A stretch of DNA of 64,000 nt from Thermodesulfobacteriota bacterium (GTDB lineage Bacteria; Desulfobacterota; WTBG01; CAIYCZ01; CAIRTM01): positions 25,323 through 89,322 of the forward strand of contig JANQFE010000138.1 of assembly GCA_028278025.1 (NCBI GenBank), in the 5' to 3' direction. Both the position numbers and the translations under genes were made by a program. Within the stretch, counting starts at the first letter, position 1. Each line of letters begins with the position of its first letter. Positions 9,056-18,825 of this stretch are shown here, in pieces. A model generated the notes under the pieces. The model was given only the letters and a program-made list of their open reading frames with translations, was not told where the DNA came from and made no database searches.

Positions 9056-10087
9056 GTGATGGCGAGATATTCGGCACCACGTAGAATTAGAATATTAATT
9101 GTGCTCATATGCGGATCAATCCTTTTGGGGTTGCTCATAGGTGAAATGATGAGCAGGTTTTTAATGGCTTCTGAAAGGAATATTCCGCTTTTTTTTGCTG
9201 TTGAACAATACATTTATCCCCCTTTGTATGCAGAACTGAAGGATTATTCACCTGGCAACATCAATATTCTTCTTCTGGGAGGATCGACTTTAAACTTCCT
9301 GGCAGAGCCCCTCAAAAAGCAATTACCCCAAAAATCCGGGAAGATACGGTTCTATAACCTTGCATACCCTGCCCACACATCTCAGGACAGCATAAATAAG
9401 CTCAGGTATCTTGTTTCAGAGGGGTACCATTTCGATTACATTATATTTTATCACGGCATTAATGAAGTCAGGACCAATAATGCACCGGGGGGACTATTTG
9501 CCCGGCATTATGAACATTATTTATTTTACAGACTGGTGAATCCTTTTTTTAAAAAAGAAAAATCTCTCTTGTATATGGCATCTCGTCTGTCACTATTTTA
9601 CAGACTCTATACTTATTATATTACATATAGATGCAGTGATTTAATTGATAAAGATATCGTAATCGCAAAATGGATAAAATATGGGCATGAAATTAAATCC
9701 AGTGATACCTTCAGAGCCAACCTAGCCGAAGTTATCACTATTGCAGATTCACAGCGTTCCAGCCTGATTGTTCCAACATTTGCCTTTAACCTTCCTCACA
9801 ATTATTCACTAGATGTGTTTAAGGCAAAGAAGCTCGGATATGCCGACGTTGATACGTTTTGTTATCCAACGGAAATCTGGGGATCACCCGATAATGTTGT
9901 GAAGGGAATCGAAGTTCATAATGCAATTATACGAAGCCTCAGCAGTCGGTTTGTTTTTATCAACACCGACAACATCAGTAAAAATATTACAAATTTTTAT
10001 GATATCTGCCACCTTTCCGGTGACGGCGAAAAAGCGCTGGCCAGTTTGATAATGAATAAAATCATATCACATGCCATAGCCCCCTGA
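9056..10087 (+). CDS. Membrane-anchored SGNH/GDSL-like protein with an altered block I
   Basis: A 343-residue protein with one N-terminal membrane helix (residues about 12-30) and an extracytoplasmic domain resembling SGNH hydrolases. The expected pieces are present in order: LLLGGST at 72-78, NLAYPAHTSQDS, YHGINEVR, and DICHLSGDGEKAL near the end, which fits the catalytic DxxH. Block I reads GGST instead of GDS(T/L), so the nucleophilic serine is kept but its usual Asp neighbour is not. SGNH proteins in sugar clusters usually add or remove acetyl groups on polysaccharides. The start is GTG at 9056 or ATG at 9059. It follows the radical SAM gene by 31 bases. Confidence 0.7.
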   Translation: MMARYSAPRRIRILIVLICGSILLGLLIGEMMSRFLMASERNIPLFFAVEQYIYPPLYAELKDYSPGNINILLLGGSTLNFLAEPLKKQLPQKSGKIRFYNLAYPAHTSQDSINKLRYLVSEGYHFDYIIFYHGINEVRTNNAPGGLFARHYEHYLFYRLVNPFFKKEKSLLYMASRLSLFYRLYTYYITYRCSDLIDKDIVIAKWIKYGHEIKSSDTFRANLAEVITIADSQRSSLIVPTFAFNLPHNYSLDVFKAKKLGYADVDTFCYPTEIWGSPDNVVKGIEVHNAIIRSLSSRFVFINTDNISKNITNFYDICHLSGDGEKALASLIMNKIISHAIAP

Positions 10088-10377
10088 GCTATATTTCTAC
10101 ATGTAGAGAAACGGCACGTGGAACACATAACCGAAACCGGTATCTCATGACACGGATAATGATGTGCCGGTAAAGGTGCCGGACAGTTTTTCGCAACCGT
10201 GGAATGTGGCGTTTGGTTTGGTGTTCATTGGAGTTTACAGCACACACGTGCATGGTTTCTCCGGCAATGTGTATAGATGCTATGTTTTTTTGACTGGTTA
10301 TTGCCAATTTGGTATACTACAGTCTTATAATTGATATATTGTCCGGGTTGCATACGTTACAGGGGTGAGGCATACAT

Positions 10378-11346
10378 ATGCATAGTCAATCAAAGGGCTT
10401 TCAAGCCCTTCTCATTGTGCTTTTGTTCTATATTGGTTTTTCCTTTTTTAACTACAGTATTATCGAAGAAGATGGTTTATGTGCTGCTGGTGGGGGCCTG
10501 GTTTTTTGCCTTTTACCGACAACTGGTCCCGGTTATTCCTCTTGTATATATTTATGTGATAACAGGGTTGTTGCTTCATGTGATATGCGCACAGTATGGA
10601 GGAAAAGTATTTGTCTCCTGTATGTCATTATTTTTGGACTTGCTGGTCTGTTGCTGCCGCCCTCTAACTGGTTTTTAAAACCAGAGCCGAATTTCATACT
10701 GAGCAATATCGAACATTTCATAGCGTACCCCAAGGAGTATGTCGAAGCGTGTTTTGAAAAAATACGTGATCCGCGATATGACTGGAAAAACCAGAGGGAT
10801 GCACAGATTCAAGTTGGAGAGTTTATCAAAAGAAACTATTTCAGGGGTACTACGTTTGTATATGATCAAATGGGTCGGGTGCCTTATCAGGCAGGAATAG
10901 ATTTTAACATTATTGACAGTAACGGGCTGGCGGACAAAAAAATCGGGCGAACATATTTTTTCCAAAGAAGTAAATCCAGCCCTGTTTTACGTTTTTATGA
11001 AAGAGTGTCAAGACATATTATAGGCAGATGTTTTCCCGATGAGGGTTTCTATTTGACTAAAGAAGAGATAGTTGACTATGTATTTGCAAAACGACCAGAT
11101 GTAGTCCTTTGCCTTGTACCCATGAACACTATGATTATCCAGGGGTTAGCCTCTGATGACAGATTCAGGAAAAATTATCATCTTAAATACAGTATAAATC
11201 TGGTTCTCTTTTTTGAGAGAAAAGGGCTTGCCGTAAAGCCTCTTGATATTCCTGCGGGCCTGGATGTTATGTTTGCCGAAGAAGTACTGGATGGGGACTT
11301 TCCAGACAAAAACGTCTTATTGAATGTTTTGAAACATAACGCGTAA
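10378..11346 (+). pseudogene. Frameshifted C-terminal remnant of a GT-C glycosyltransferase
   Basis: The frame from ATG 10378 stays open for 322 codons, but its translation is unnatural between about 10470 and 10605 (cysteine-rich, not membrane-like). In the same interval the next frame reads a good membrane helix, VYVLLVGAWFFAFYRQLVPV. After about 10605 the first frame again looks real and continues into a soluble tail. The tail carries the motif shared with intact GT-C proteins of this window: VPYQAGIDFNIIDSNGLADK, compare IPYYSGLKTIDALGLND at the gene ending at 13014. The pattern indicates two compensating indels, or two assembly errors. The N-terminal catalytic half (the DDAFISFRY region) is missing altogether. 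A GGTGAGG site 7 bases before the ATG is intact. Confidence 0.65.
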
Positions 11347-11385
11347 TACATTGTTTCCTAAAAAAAGACTCAATGCTCAGAGAGT

Positions 11386-12984
11386 ATGCCGATGAATAAT
11401 TTATGTAAGACATTGCTGCACACGGGGGCCAAACTGCTTTGCAATAATCAAGTGACTACAGGTGCAATTCTTGTATTGTTAGTTGTTACCTATCTTCCAA
11501 TAATGAATAACTATTTTTTTGCTGATGATTTTCGCCTCTTAATTGTTGGCGCACAGAAAGGTTTTTCAATCCCGGGTCTTTTGGTGACGAATGCCGAGCA
11601 CTGGGTGCCGATACAAAACATGTTATTGGCTTTGTTGTATAAAGTTTTTGGTGCAGATCCTGCGGGATATTACTGGGTAAATATACTTCTGCATGTAGCC
11701 AACACCTATTTGGTCATACTTTTTTTTTCAAAAATTTTTTCCTGCAGGATGCTTGGAGTTATGACAGGAGCTTTGTTTGGTTTTTGTGCTTCTCACTGGA
11801 ATGCCTCTACATGGATAACAACGCAAACCCACCTTCTGGCAACATTGTTTTTACTGATTTCAGCTCTGTTGTTTGTTGAATATATATATAAGAAGCGTTT
11901 TCTGTTTTTGCTGCTTTCCTGGATTTCTCATTTTCTCATGCTTTTATCCTATACGGTTGGTTTTGAAGTGCCAATACTTTTTTTTCTCCTGTTTTGGCTG
12001 TTAACATACCGCCGGTTGAGCAAGACATCGATATTATTACGAGGAGTTACATTGGGCTTTTCATATGTCTGTATTATTATAATGTATTTTTATTTACGTT
12101 CAGTAGTACTGTCAGCAACACCGTATGCCAGTTTGTTTGATTCGCTTGGAGGTGGACAAACGCTACTGACTAAAATACCTAAAGCGATGCTTTTTTTCGG
12201 GTTCGGGCTGTATTTTAGTTATGTGCGTCCGTTCAGCGGTGCATATTTTTTAGATTTTACTTCGTTTCGTTCATTTCCATCATCTGCTGAAATGATTTAT
12301 GTTGCGGGATTTATTGTGTTTATCATTTTTCTTTTAGACTGGTCACCCCAAGGGATTCGCCGTGACTGGCTGCTCCTTTTTGTTCTGTTCTGCTGGTTGT
12401 GCCTTGAATATTTTCCCTACATACTGGGACGTATGAACTTTGGTTTCAAGCACTTTATTTATGCTTCACGATACCGCTACCTGCCGTGTATCCCAGCGGC
12501 TGCCTTGATGATAACTGTTTGTAAATCGTTACGACCTTTTCGTGATATACATCAACAAAGCAGCAAAGTATGGGCCATATTTTGCTGTTTTTTGTGCATT
12601 ATTGTTATAAATATTATTCGATTTGAAACAATAGAACATAAGGTTGATAGGGAGGGAAAAAAATTTGAGAAGGTTACAGAAGTTTTTCTGGTGGACTTTG
12701 CACGTCTTTTGAACACTCATAAGAGAGGTTTCCAGATAATCGACGAACCACTTATAGATATAGATTATCCAGCTGGCTGGTGTGTGTGGCCAAGCATGAT
12801 TGCGCAAACTCATTACACTAAGGAAGCTTTACAAAAAGTTGATTTTATCGTTTTTCCAGCAGAAAAATATGCGAACAGAAGATTGCCAATACATTTAATA
12901 CACCAGGAAATAAAATACAGAAATCATGAACTTCCGTTGTATGTTGTTAAGAATGGGTACCTGCAACCCTATGAGTCCCAGTAA
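11386..12984 (+). CDS. Polytopic membrane protein, GT-C-like glycosyltransferase
   Basis: A 532-residue protein with about eleven hydrophobic helices starting at residue 25. The first extracytoplasmic loop carries FFADDFRLLIVGA, a double-acidic motif in the position of the GT-C catalytic loop, followed by EHWVPIQNMLLALLYKVFG and WVNILLHVANTY, which match the PMT-like family organisation. The C-terminal 110 residues are soluble. The acidic loop and helix count make a polyprenyl-phosphate-sugar dependent transferase likely, but the family is less clear than for the DDAFISFRY proteins nearby. It begins 39 bases after the GT-C remnant and is convergent with the next gene, only 29 bases away. Confidence 0.72.
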   Translation: MPMNNLCKTLLHTGAKLLCNNQVTTGAILVLLVVTYLPIMNNYFFADDFRLLIVGAQKGFSIPGLLVTNAEHWVPIQNMLLALLYKVFGADPAGYYWVNILLHVANTYLVILFFSKIFSCRMLGVMTGALFGFCASHWNASTWITTQTHLLATLFLLISALLFVEYIYKKRFLFLLLSWISHFLMLLSYTVGFEVPILFFLLFWLLTYRRLSKTSILLRGVTLGFSYVCIIIMYFYLRSVVLSATPYASLFDSLGGGQTLLTKIPKAMLFFGFGLYFSYVRPFSGAYFLDFTSFRSFPSSAEMIYVAGFIVFIIFLLDWSPQGIRRDWLLLFVLFCWLCLEYFPYILGRMNFGFKHFIYASRYRYLPCIPAAALMITVCKSLRPFRDIHQQSSKVWAIFCCFLCIIVINIIRFETIEHKVDREGKKFEKVTEVFLVDFARLLNTHKRGFQIIDEPLIDIDYPAGWCVWPSMIAQTHYTKEALQKVDFIVFPAEKYANRRLPIHLIHQEIKYRNHELPLYVVKNGYLQPYESQ

Positions 12985-13013
12985 GAAAAATGTTAGACTG
13001 AATACTCAACAGT

Positions 13014-14669
13014 TTACATAAAATTTTTATATACAGAGGGTGCCGGTATAATAAACCATTTATTGTTTTGAACAATTGCATCGATGTCCGCACTTCTGGT
13101 TAGATAAAATGCAGCCAAAGAATATCGTTCATTTACGGGAATTATAACGATTTGGGAGTCTGGGGGAATATACTCTTTAATGCGGACATTCAGAATAATA
13201 TTTCGCATGGTCCGGGCATGTTTTTCTAAGGGGATGGGAACAGGATTGCTTACTACCGCAAGAGGTCCAATAACAAAATTAACGTTGCGACTTTTTAAAT
13301 AATTCAAAGTTGCCGTTTTTTGATGTCCCGGTGCGCCGCCGGCACGTTTGATACCTTTCCGAGCTATCCACTTATCATTTAGTCCCAATGCATCAATTGT
13401 TTTTAAACCAGAGTAATAAGGAATTGCACCTGCTGCAGTGGTTGCGATGGTAACCTGAGGGCTTTTTTTGAATGCATGCCTAAGCGCTTTTCCGATCTCA
13501 CACCAATTGATATTTTTGTCGCTAACCTCTCTATGGAGATCTTCTATTGTGTGCATGAAACGTTTATTAATATAATTTCCAAAACCCACTGAATGGTTAG
13601 CCGAACCTGCTATCAGCAGAACCACAAGGCATGCTTGAAATATTTTTTGTTTGCAACAGAAAAATATCAACCAGACTATTAGGATAAATAACATCGGCAT
13701 AATAGGCACCATAAATCTGAATTCCATAAAATCACCACCAATTTTCACAATATACAGTACCCATAGTCCAGTAAGAACCAAGCAGATTACAACAGCTGCA
13801 TTGCTTTGCCTTAGCAAAGTTCTTATTTTGATAAACCCCAGGAATAAAAACGGAAACATCACATAGGAATAAATAAATGTCGATATGAATGACAGACCTC
13901 GCATGAAGTTGTTTCCCTGGGCAGAGACCTTAGCATAGAAGGTGTTGGGAAGAATTTCTCCGTAATATGATAATTTCCATAACAACCAGGTTCCAGTGAT
14001 TGCTATAAGTGGTGCCCAAAGTAAAAAAAACTTGTAATACTTGACAGGAGCTTCTGTTTTTTCTTTATATAAGCAAAACAACGCGACCGGTAGCACGGTG
14101 ATTACCAACAATACTGAGTCGAGTCTCGTCAAAACAGCCGCACTCAATAAAAGGGAGAGCAGAACCAGCATATGGGGCTTCCAGAAGTTATGGTAGAAAG
14201 AAAACAAAAGTATATACAGAGAAGTCGTGAACAGACAGCACTGCAGCTGTGTTTCAAGCCCGCCGGTAGCATAGCAGCTAAAGGTATAATTGGTCCCCAA
14301 CAGTATGACGGTCAGCAACCCAATTTTTTTAGAGTTGAAGACAAGCCCTGACATTTTATAGGTAATCAGGATAGTAATAGCAAAAAATAATATGCTCAGC
14401 GTAAAAGAAAATCCTACGGGGTCAAGATCAAGCAGGTGTGGAATGGTTATAAACAAAGTCCAAAGGAAATTTGTATATCCCTCTACCCGTTCTCCCGTGT
14501 TATATACAAGGCCTCTGCCGTGTGCGAAGTTGTCTGCATATCTAAATGAAATAAAAGCATCATCCTGTATGAACCTGTTAGACCATGCCAGGCAGAGCAG
14601 AGCCGTGAATGTAACAAAAACCAGTAGATTCCATCGGTACGTTCTACGGGACGAAGGCTTGTTGATCAT
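13014..14669 (-). CDS. GT-C glycosyltransferase of the DDAFISFRY / ZomB-AftB-like type
   Basis: The frame could extend to 14978, but the extension crosses a hairpin cluster and is not protein-like. I start at ATG 14669 (MINKPSSRR), giving 551 residues, because the first membrane helix and the catalytic loop follow at the usual distance. The loop reads DDAFISFRYADN, then [12 protein letters not shown], the signature of mycobacterial arabinofuranosyltransferase-like and ZomB-annotated proteins. A KIGGDFMEFRFMVPIMP helix and a soluble tail with IPYYSGLKTIDALGLND and APGHQK follow. These enzymes are thought to transfer a sugar from a polyprenyl carrier outside the cytoplasmic membrane. It is divergent from the SGNH gene at 14973. 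Confidence 0.8.
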   Translation of the reverse strand: MINKPSSRRTYRWNLLVFVTFTALLCLAWSNRFIQDDAFISFRYADNFAHGRGLVYNTGERVEGYTNFLWTLFITIPHLLDLDPVGFSFTLSILFFAITILITYKMSGLVFNSKKIGLLTVILLGTNYTFSCYATGGLETQLQCCLFTTSLYILLFSFYHNFWKPHMLVLLSLLLSAAVLTRLDSVLLVITVLPVALFCLYKEKTEAPVKYYKFFLLWAPLIAITGTWLLWKLSYYGEILPNTFYAKVSAQGNNFMRGLSFISTFIYSYVMFPFLFLGFIKIRTLLRQSNAAVVICLVLTGLWVLYIVKIGGDFMEFRFMVPIMPMLFILIVWLIFFCCKQKIFQACLVVLLIAGSANHSVGFGNYINKRFMHTIEDLHREVSDKNINWCEIGKALRHAFKKSPQVTIATTAAGAIPYYSGLKTIDALGLNDKWIARKGIKRAGGAPGHQKTATLNYLKSRNVNFVIGPLAVVSNPVPIPLEKHARTMRNIILNVRIKEYIPPDSQIVIIPVNERYSLAAFYLTRSADIDAIVQNNKWFIIPAPSVYKNFM

Positions 14670-14710
14670 TGCAAACCCTTTTGATAATAAGCAGCATTGA
14701 ATTGAACTAT

Positions 14711-14846
14711 CACCAGCTAGAAGCTGGTGGATTGGTTCCCGACCAAAGTCGGCTAAAGGAAAAACAACATACCTCTGAAATTCGCACGAGGGGTATGTTT
14801 TTTTATAGCACCTTCGGTGCTTACTCAAGTCTTCGCCTACAGGCGA
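14711..14846. repeat. Cluster of short hairpins in a divergent intergenic region
   Basis: The 303-base gap 14670-14972 contains a dense run of perfect or near-perfect hairpins. They are CACCAGCT/AGCTGGTG (14711-14729), CCGAC/GTCGG (14739-14752), AACATACC/GGTATGTT followed by seven T (14767-14804), AGCACC/GGTGCT (14808-14822) and TCGCC/GGCGA (14833-14846). The density and the short 3-4 base loops resemble IS200/IS605 subterminal palindromes or REP/BIME clusters. The third hairpin also looks like an intrinsic terminator reading rightward. No transposase is nearby. It might be a non-autonomous remnant of such an element; this is inference from structure only. Confidence 0.55.
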
Positions 14847-14972
14847 GGGTTTTTCTCCCCGAGTGAGACAATAAAAATGAACCGGTTCACATGCCGGAGA
14901 GAATTGGAATTGCAATACTCGGCAGTGTATGTTACTTTGTGAACAACAATTATATATAAGTGCAGCCACATA

Positions 14973-16178
14973 ATGCAAGACACAAATAATAATGTGTTTC
15001 GGTTAGTCCGTATTATTTTCTCGGGTTCTTTGCTGTGTTCAATTATATTGCTTGGATACCTTTCATGGATAGAATATACATGGTTTTTTGTGCTCGCAGG
15101 ATTTGTTGTTATTTGTGTGATTTTATTATATATAATGCACGGCCTTTATAAGAAAGAGAAATCTATTGAATGGTTTCTTACCGTTGCTGTTTTTAATATC
15201 TTACTTATCGTACCAGAACTGGGTTTACGCTCTATTGATTTTCAGTATGCATATGAGTTCGGTATTCAGTTTGGTTATCCAAGAAGAATTAATTTTGTTA
15301 ACTTCGTACCTGACAGCAAGTTGTTTTGGAAACTGCCGGCATCGGCAGAGGGTGTCAACTCCCTGGGTTTCCCGGGAGATGAAATTGACATTCCAAAAAA
15401 GGATAAAGTATACAGGATTATTTTCCTCGGTGATTCATGTACAGCCCAGGGATATCCGCACATTGTTGCATCTTTACTGAAAGAGAATCAGCCATGTCAG
15501 GGTGGCGCTTATGAAAGTGTTAATCTTTCCATATCAGGATACAGCTCATATCAGGGGCGTGTCTTAGCAGATTTGTATGCTAGTAAGCTTGAGCCGGATC
15601 TTATTGTGATTTACTATGGCTGGAATGATCATTGGCTTGCCTATGGTTCAGTTGATTCTGAAAAAAATATTTTTCCGTTACCGAATAATTTATTAACAAT
15701 AGCTCTTTCAGCCTATGAAAATATTCGTATCCTGCAGGCCGCCAGAAAAATTATACATATTTTTTCAGTTACCCAGCAGACAAAGCCTATCAATGAAGTA
15801 AGAGTCCCGCTACATCAATACAGGCAAAACCTGACCATGATACATGCTATATTTCAACGGCAAAATATTCCGGTGATGTTTATTACCGCTCCGACCGCGC
15901 ACTATCGTTTGGGCGTTCCCACTCCACTGATCAAACAAAAGTTCGCTCCTGACAAGAAATTTGTTGTTGCACGACATCGGGAATATAATCAAACTGTTAG
16001 AATGGTTGCCGCAGCGACGGGCGCGTTCATTTTGGATTTGGAGGCACAATGTAACAAGATTGAAAATATGCATGAAATATTTAAAAAAGACGGTATTCAT
16101 TTTACACCTTACGGCTTGGAGTATATAGCACAACAAATTGCAGTATTTATTGAAAAAAATATTTTGCTGAACCTATAA
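14973..16178 (+). CDS. Membrane-anchored SGNH/GDSL hydrolase family protein
   Basis: A 401-residue protein with two or three N-terminal membrane helices (residues about 10-90) and a C-terminal SGNH domain outside the membrane. The catalytic blocks are complete: block I FLGDSC with GDS at 153-155, a Gly/Asn region (NLSISGYSSYQG), YYGWNDHW for the block III Asn, and the terminal DGIHFTPYG giving the Asp-His pair. The family includes acyl esterases and polysaccharide O-acetyl transfer partners, so it probably edits acyl groups on a surface glycan. It differs from the SGNH protein at 9056, whose block I lacks the Asp. ATG 14973 is the natural start; it is divergent from the GT-C gene on the other strand. 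Confidence 0.82.
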   Translation: MQDTNNNVFRLVRIIFSGSLLCSIILLGYLSWIEYTWFFVLAGFVVICVILLYIMHGLYKKEKSIEWFLTVAVFNILLIVPELGLRSIDFQYAYEFGIQFGYPRRINFVNFVPDSKLFWKLPASAEGVNSLGFPGDEIDIPKKDKVYRIIFLGDSCTAQGYPHIVASLLKENQPCQGGAYESVNLSISGYSSYQGRVLADLYASKLEPDLIVIYYGWNDHWLAYGSVDSEKNIFPLPNNLLTIALSAYENIRILQAARKIIHIFSVTQQTKPINEVRVPLHQYRQNLTMIHAIFQRQNIPVMFITAPTAHYRLGVPTPLIKQKFAPDKKFVVARHREYNQTVRMVAAATGAFILDLEAQCNKIENMHEIFKKDGIHFTPYGLEYIAQQIAVFIEKNILLNL

Positions 16179-16352
16179 AGTCCATAGAGTTTCTGGAGCA
16201 CCAGGCCATAGGCAAGCATTGCTCGGTTTCATTATTGCTTTAAGCGGGTAGCTGATAGTGTTCCTCGTATAGAACAGTTTTTTTCTTATAATGTTCACAT
16301 GCATCGCTAAGATTTTTTTGCCTCCTTTCATATGGTCGGTTAACTACTCTTT

Positions 16353-18017
16353 ATGTGTATGGTACACGCAATACTTACTAAACGCTACAACATACTATTT
16401 TTTTTATTACTGGTATTGCTGTTTGTTTTTGAGCTGTCACTGGGACGCTGCCTTCAAGAAGATGCCTTTATTTCATTCCGCTATGCCCAAAACCTTGTAG
16501 AAGGTCACGGCCTGGTATATAACCCCGGGGAGAGGGTAGAGGGATATACTAATTTTTTGTGGACCATGATGATTGCTGCAGCTATGCAGCGAGGCATTGA
16601 CCCTATCGATTTTGCCCGCTATGCGGGCATGTTGTGCAGCTTGATACTTGTCCTGGTAGTCTACCTCGTGAGTCATCGACATGATACTGTCTGCAACGTG
16701 ACGGGTGGATTGATCGCAGCCGCTATAGTGGCTGCCAATCCTTCGATTGGTTTTGAAGGAGTTCAGGGAATGGAGACAATTTTCTTTTCCCTTCTTGTTA
16801 CTGCAGGAGTTCTGTTGGGCGTACAGGGCAGGTCAGTAGACGCTGATTTTTCATATAAACATGAATGGAGAATTATCTGGTCAACGCTGATACTGTTTTT
16901 AGCTGCGCTGACCCGTCCGGAAGGGCTGGGTGTTTTCTGTCTGGTGACAATAGCAGCACTGTTGTGGGCGTTCAAACATAATCATGCAACATGTCTGCGG
17001 TGGGAATGTCTTGTGCTTGTTATGTTTGTGACGCTCTATGCTCCCTATTGGACCTGGAGGTATAATTATTACGGATGGCTGTTTCCGAACACTTTTTATG
17101 CAAAAACAGGTGGCGGTCTATGGCACGTAGTACGCGGCATCAAATACGAATTGCAGTTTTTAGTATATAATCCAGTTATCGGCTTTTTGACTTTCTGGGG
17201 CATAAGTTGTTTGTTTGCAAACTGGCGGCGGCAACGCAGGCATCGAAAACTTTTGTCAACCAAAAGCGATGTTGCCCCACTGGGTTTGATCTCAGGAGGG
17301 GTTATTATTGGCTACCTCATATATGTCATCATAATCGGCGGTGATTTTAAACCTAGCTTCCGCTTTATTATCCCTGTATTACCATTGTGGGCAGTTATGC
17401 TTGATCTTGCTATTTCCCGCTTTGGCTGGCCTTTCTTAAACAGATGTATACGTTTATGTAAATATAATAATTTTTTCACGAACACGCAACGCACTCAGAC
17501 GGTTTTTGCAATGATTTTTCTGGCTGCAGTAGTTTTTAATGCCGGTTTCAGCTTGCCTGCAATCATAAAAAAGATGCATGTTGCTGCATGGGATTTAACA
17601 GCACGGAAAGCATGTGGCCTGTGGCTTGCGGAGAATGCACCAAAGGGTTCTGTCCTTGCGATACACTCGGCCGGGATCATTCCTTTTTATTCAAAACTTT
17701 ATACGATTGATATGTGGGGAATCAACGATGTGCATATTGCGCACAAAAAAATGCCTAATATGGGGCGTGTGCATCCTGTTGGTCATGAAAAAAATGATCC
17801 TGTATATGTTTTCTCACGAAAACCCACCCATTTTATTGATGAATGGACTTATGTAACCAAGGATTTGCTTCCTTCTGAAATGCGCTGGTTCAGGTTTAAA
17901 AATAAAGATTTTCCTCAAATCCGTAAACGTTACCGTGAACGTAGCGTCCCGCTCATGATTGATGATGGCAGTGGTTTACAACGATACTGGTTTAACTTTT
18001 TAACCTTAGTTAAGTGA
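16353..18017 (+). CDS. GT-C glycosyltransferase of the DDAFISFRY / ZomB-AftB-like type
   Basis: A 554-residue polytopic protein. After a first helix (residues about 14-30) it has QEDAFISFRYAQN and [12 protein letters not shown], the shared catalytic-loop signature. The usual DD pair is ED here, a conservative change. Central helices are followed by IIGGDFKPSFRFIIPVLP, the same landmark as in the paralogues ending at 13014 and beginning at 60609. The soluble tail carries IPFYSKLYTIDMWGIND and an HPVGHEK segment. A sugar transfer from polyprenyl phosphate on the outer face of the cytoplasmic membrane is the expected activity. The start is ATG 16353 or the in-frame ATG two codons on. It is convergent with the methyltransferase gene ending at 18118. 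Confidence 0.82.
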   Translation: MCMVHAILTKRYNILFFLLLVLLFVFELSLGRCLQEDAFISFRYAQNLVEGHGLVYNPGERVEGYTNFLWTMMIAAAMQRGIDPIDFARYAGMLCSLILVLVVYLVSHRHDTVCNVTGGLIAAAIVAANPSIGFEGVQGMETIFFSLLVTAGVLLGVQGRSVDADFSYKHEWRIIWSTLILFLAALTRPEGLGVFCLVTIAALLWAFKHNHATCLRWECLVLVMFVTLYAPYWTWRYNYYGWLFPNTFYAKTGGGLWHVVRGIKYELQFLVYNPVIGFLTFWGISCLFANWRRQRRHRKLLSTKSDVAPLGLISGGVIIGYLIYVIIIGGDFKPSFRFIIPVLPLWAVMLDLAISRFGWPFLNRCIRLCKYNNFFTNTQRTQTVFAMIFLAAVVFNAGFSLPAIIKKMHVAAWDLTARKACGLWLAENAPKGSVLAIHSAGIIPFYSKLYTIDMWGINDVHIAHKKMPNMGRVHPVGHEKNDPVYVFSRKPTHFIDEWTYVTKDLLPSEMRWFRFKNKDFPQIRKRYRERSVPLMIDDGSGLQRYWFNFLTLVK

Positions 18018-18117
18018 GGCAGTAACTGTTAGTTCCCCTAAAAATCAACACGTACATCCAAAACCTGCACTGTTCTGATAATATGTGCAACCATCTTTCA
18101 GGTCAAAGACAGCCAAT

Positions 18118-18825
18118 TTATGAGCATACAGAGGAGGAATGCCGGTTTATACTTTCTGCTAAATACACAATATGAGGGTAAGGCAGCCAATCCGTAATAG
18201 GGAATGTATCAACCCGATCGAATAATTGTTGTAATGTCGATAAAAATTTATTCTCATCCCAATACCACATATTGTATGATCGTGTAACCAGAACATCCAT
18301 TGCCCAGGTAAATGCCAGCTTCAGCGATGGATGAGTAGTCACATCCTTAATAATTAACCTGCCATCCGGTGCCAGGTGCAGGGCACAGTTTTTAAGCAAG
18401 GCATATTTTGAATCGTCTGTAATATGGTGGAGAAGGTCAACCATCATAATTGCATCAAATTGTTCATCAAGTTTCATGGTGCATGCATCTTGACAATGAA
18501 ACGTGATGTTGTTGAGACCCAGTCGCCGGGCCGCACGTGAGGCCATATCTATGCGTCTTGGATTGAGGTCGTATCCGTAATATCTGATCTGGGGATATAG
18601 CGAAGAAAAATAACAGCCCAGCAGACCAAAGCCGCAGCCTACATCTAACACCTTACGCTTGCCGCGCAGACACAGGGCAATAATATGTAAGATGTTTATG
18701 TTAATAATTGTGAACCGAACCTTGCAGTAAGCGCGAATTATCGTTGAATCATAAGATTCAATAATTCGGGTTAGAAAACGTTTATAATCATGGGGATGCG
18801 GTATCCCGCCAGGTTTTAAGTCCAT
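18118..18825 (-). CDS. Class I SAM-dependent methyltransferase
   Basis: A 235-residue methyltransferase with motif I at 59-67 (VLDVGCGFG), motif II GYDLNPRRI, the FHCQDACTM acidic strand and the MMVDLLHHITDD segment typical of Methyltransf_11/25 proteins. PDGRLIIKDV gives the post-motif strand. The N-terminal 50 residues are helical and hydrophobic (FTIININILHIIAL), as in methyltransferases acting on lipid-linked substrates. The substrate is unknown. It is a monocistronic leftward gene between a convergent GT-C gene and a 515-base gap. Confidence 0.85.
   Translation of the reverse strand: MDLKPGGIPHPHDYKRFLTRIIESYDSTIIRAYCKVRFTIININILHIIALCLRGKRKVLDVGCGFGLLGCYFSSLYPQIRYYGYDLNPRRIDMASRAARRLGLNNITFHCQDACTMKLDEQFDAIMMVDLLHHITDDSKYALLKNCALHLAPDGRLIIKDVTTHPSLKLAFTWAMDVLVTRSYNMWYWDENKFLSTLQQLFDRVDTFPITDWLPYPHIVYLAESINRHSSSVCS

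Noticed and set aside
10105..10263. Inverted pair GAGAAAC-CACGTG / CACGTG-GTTTCTC framing about 150 bases before the GT-C remnant
   Set aside because: The arms are short and imperfect and are not repeated elsewhere in the window, so chance cannot be excluded.
10331..10678. A separate 115-residue membrane protein overlapping the GT-C remnant
   Set aside because: Only its middle looks like a membrane helix, and that piece completes the remnant in the other frame. Its first 45 codons are not convincing and it has no ribosome-binding site.
13014..14978. A 654-residue version of the GT-C protein starting at 14978
   Set aside because: The extra 103 residues are read through the hairpin cluster, are not protein-like and precede the normal first helix. 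ATG 14669 fits the paralogues.
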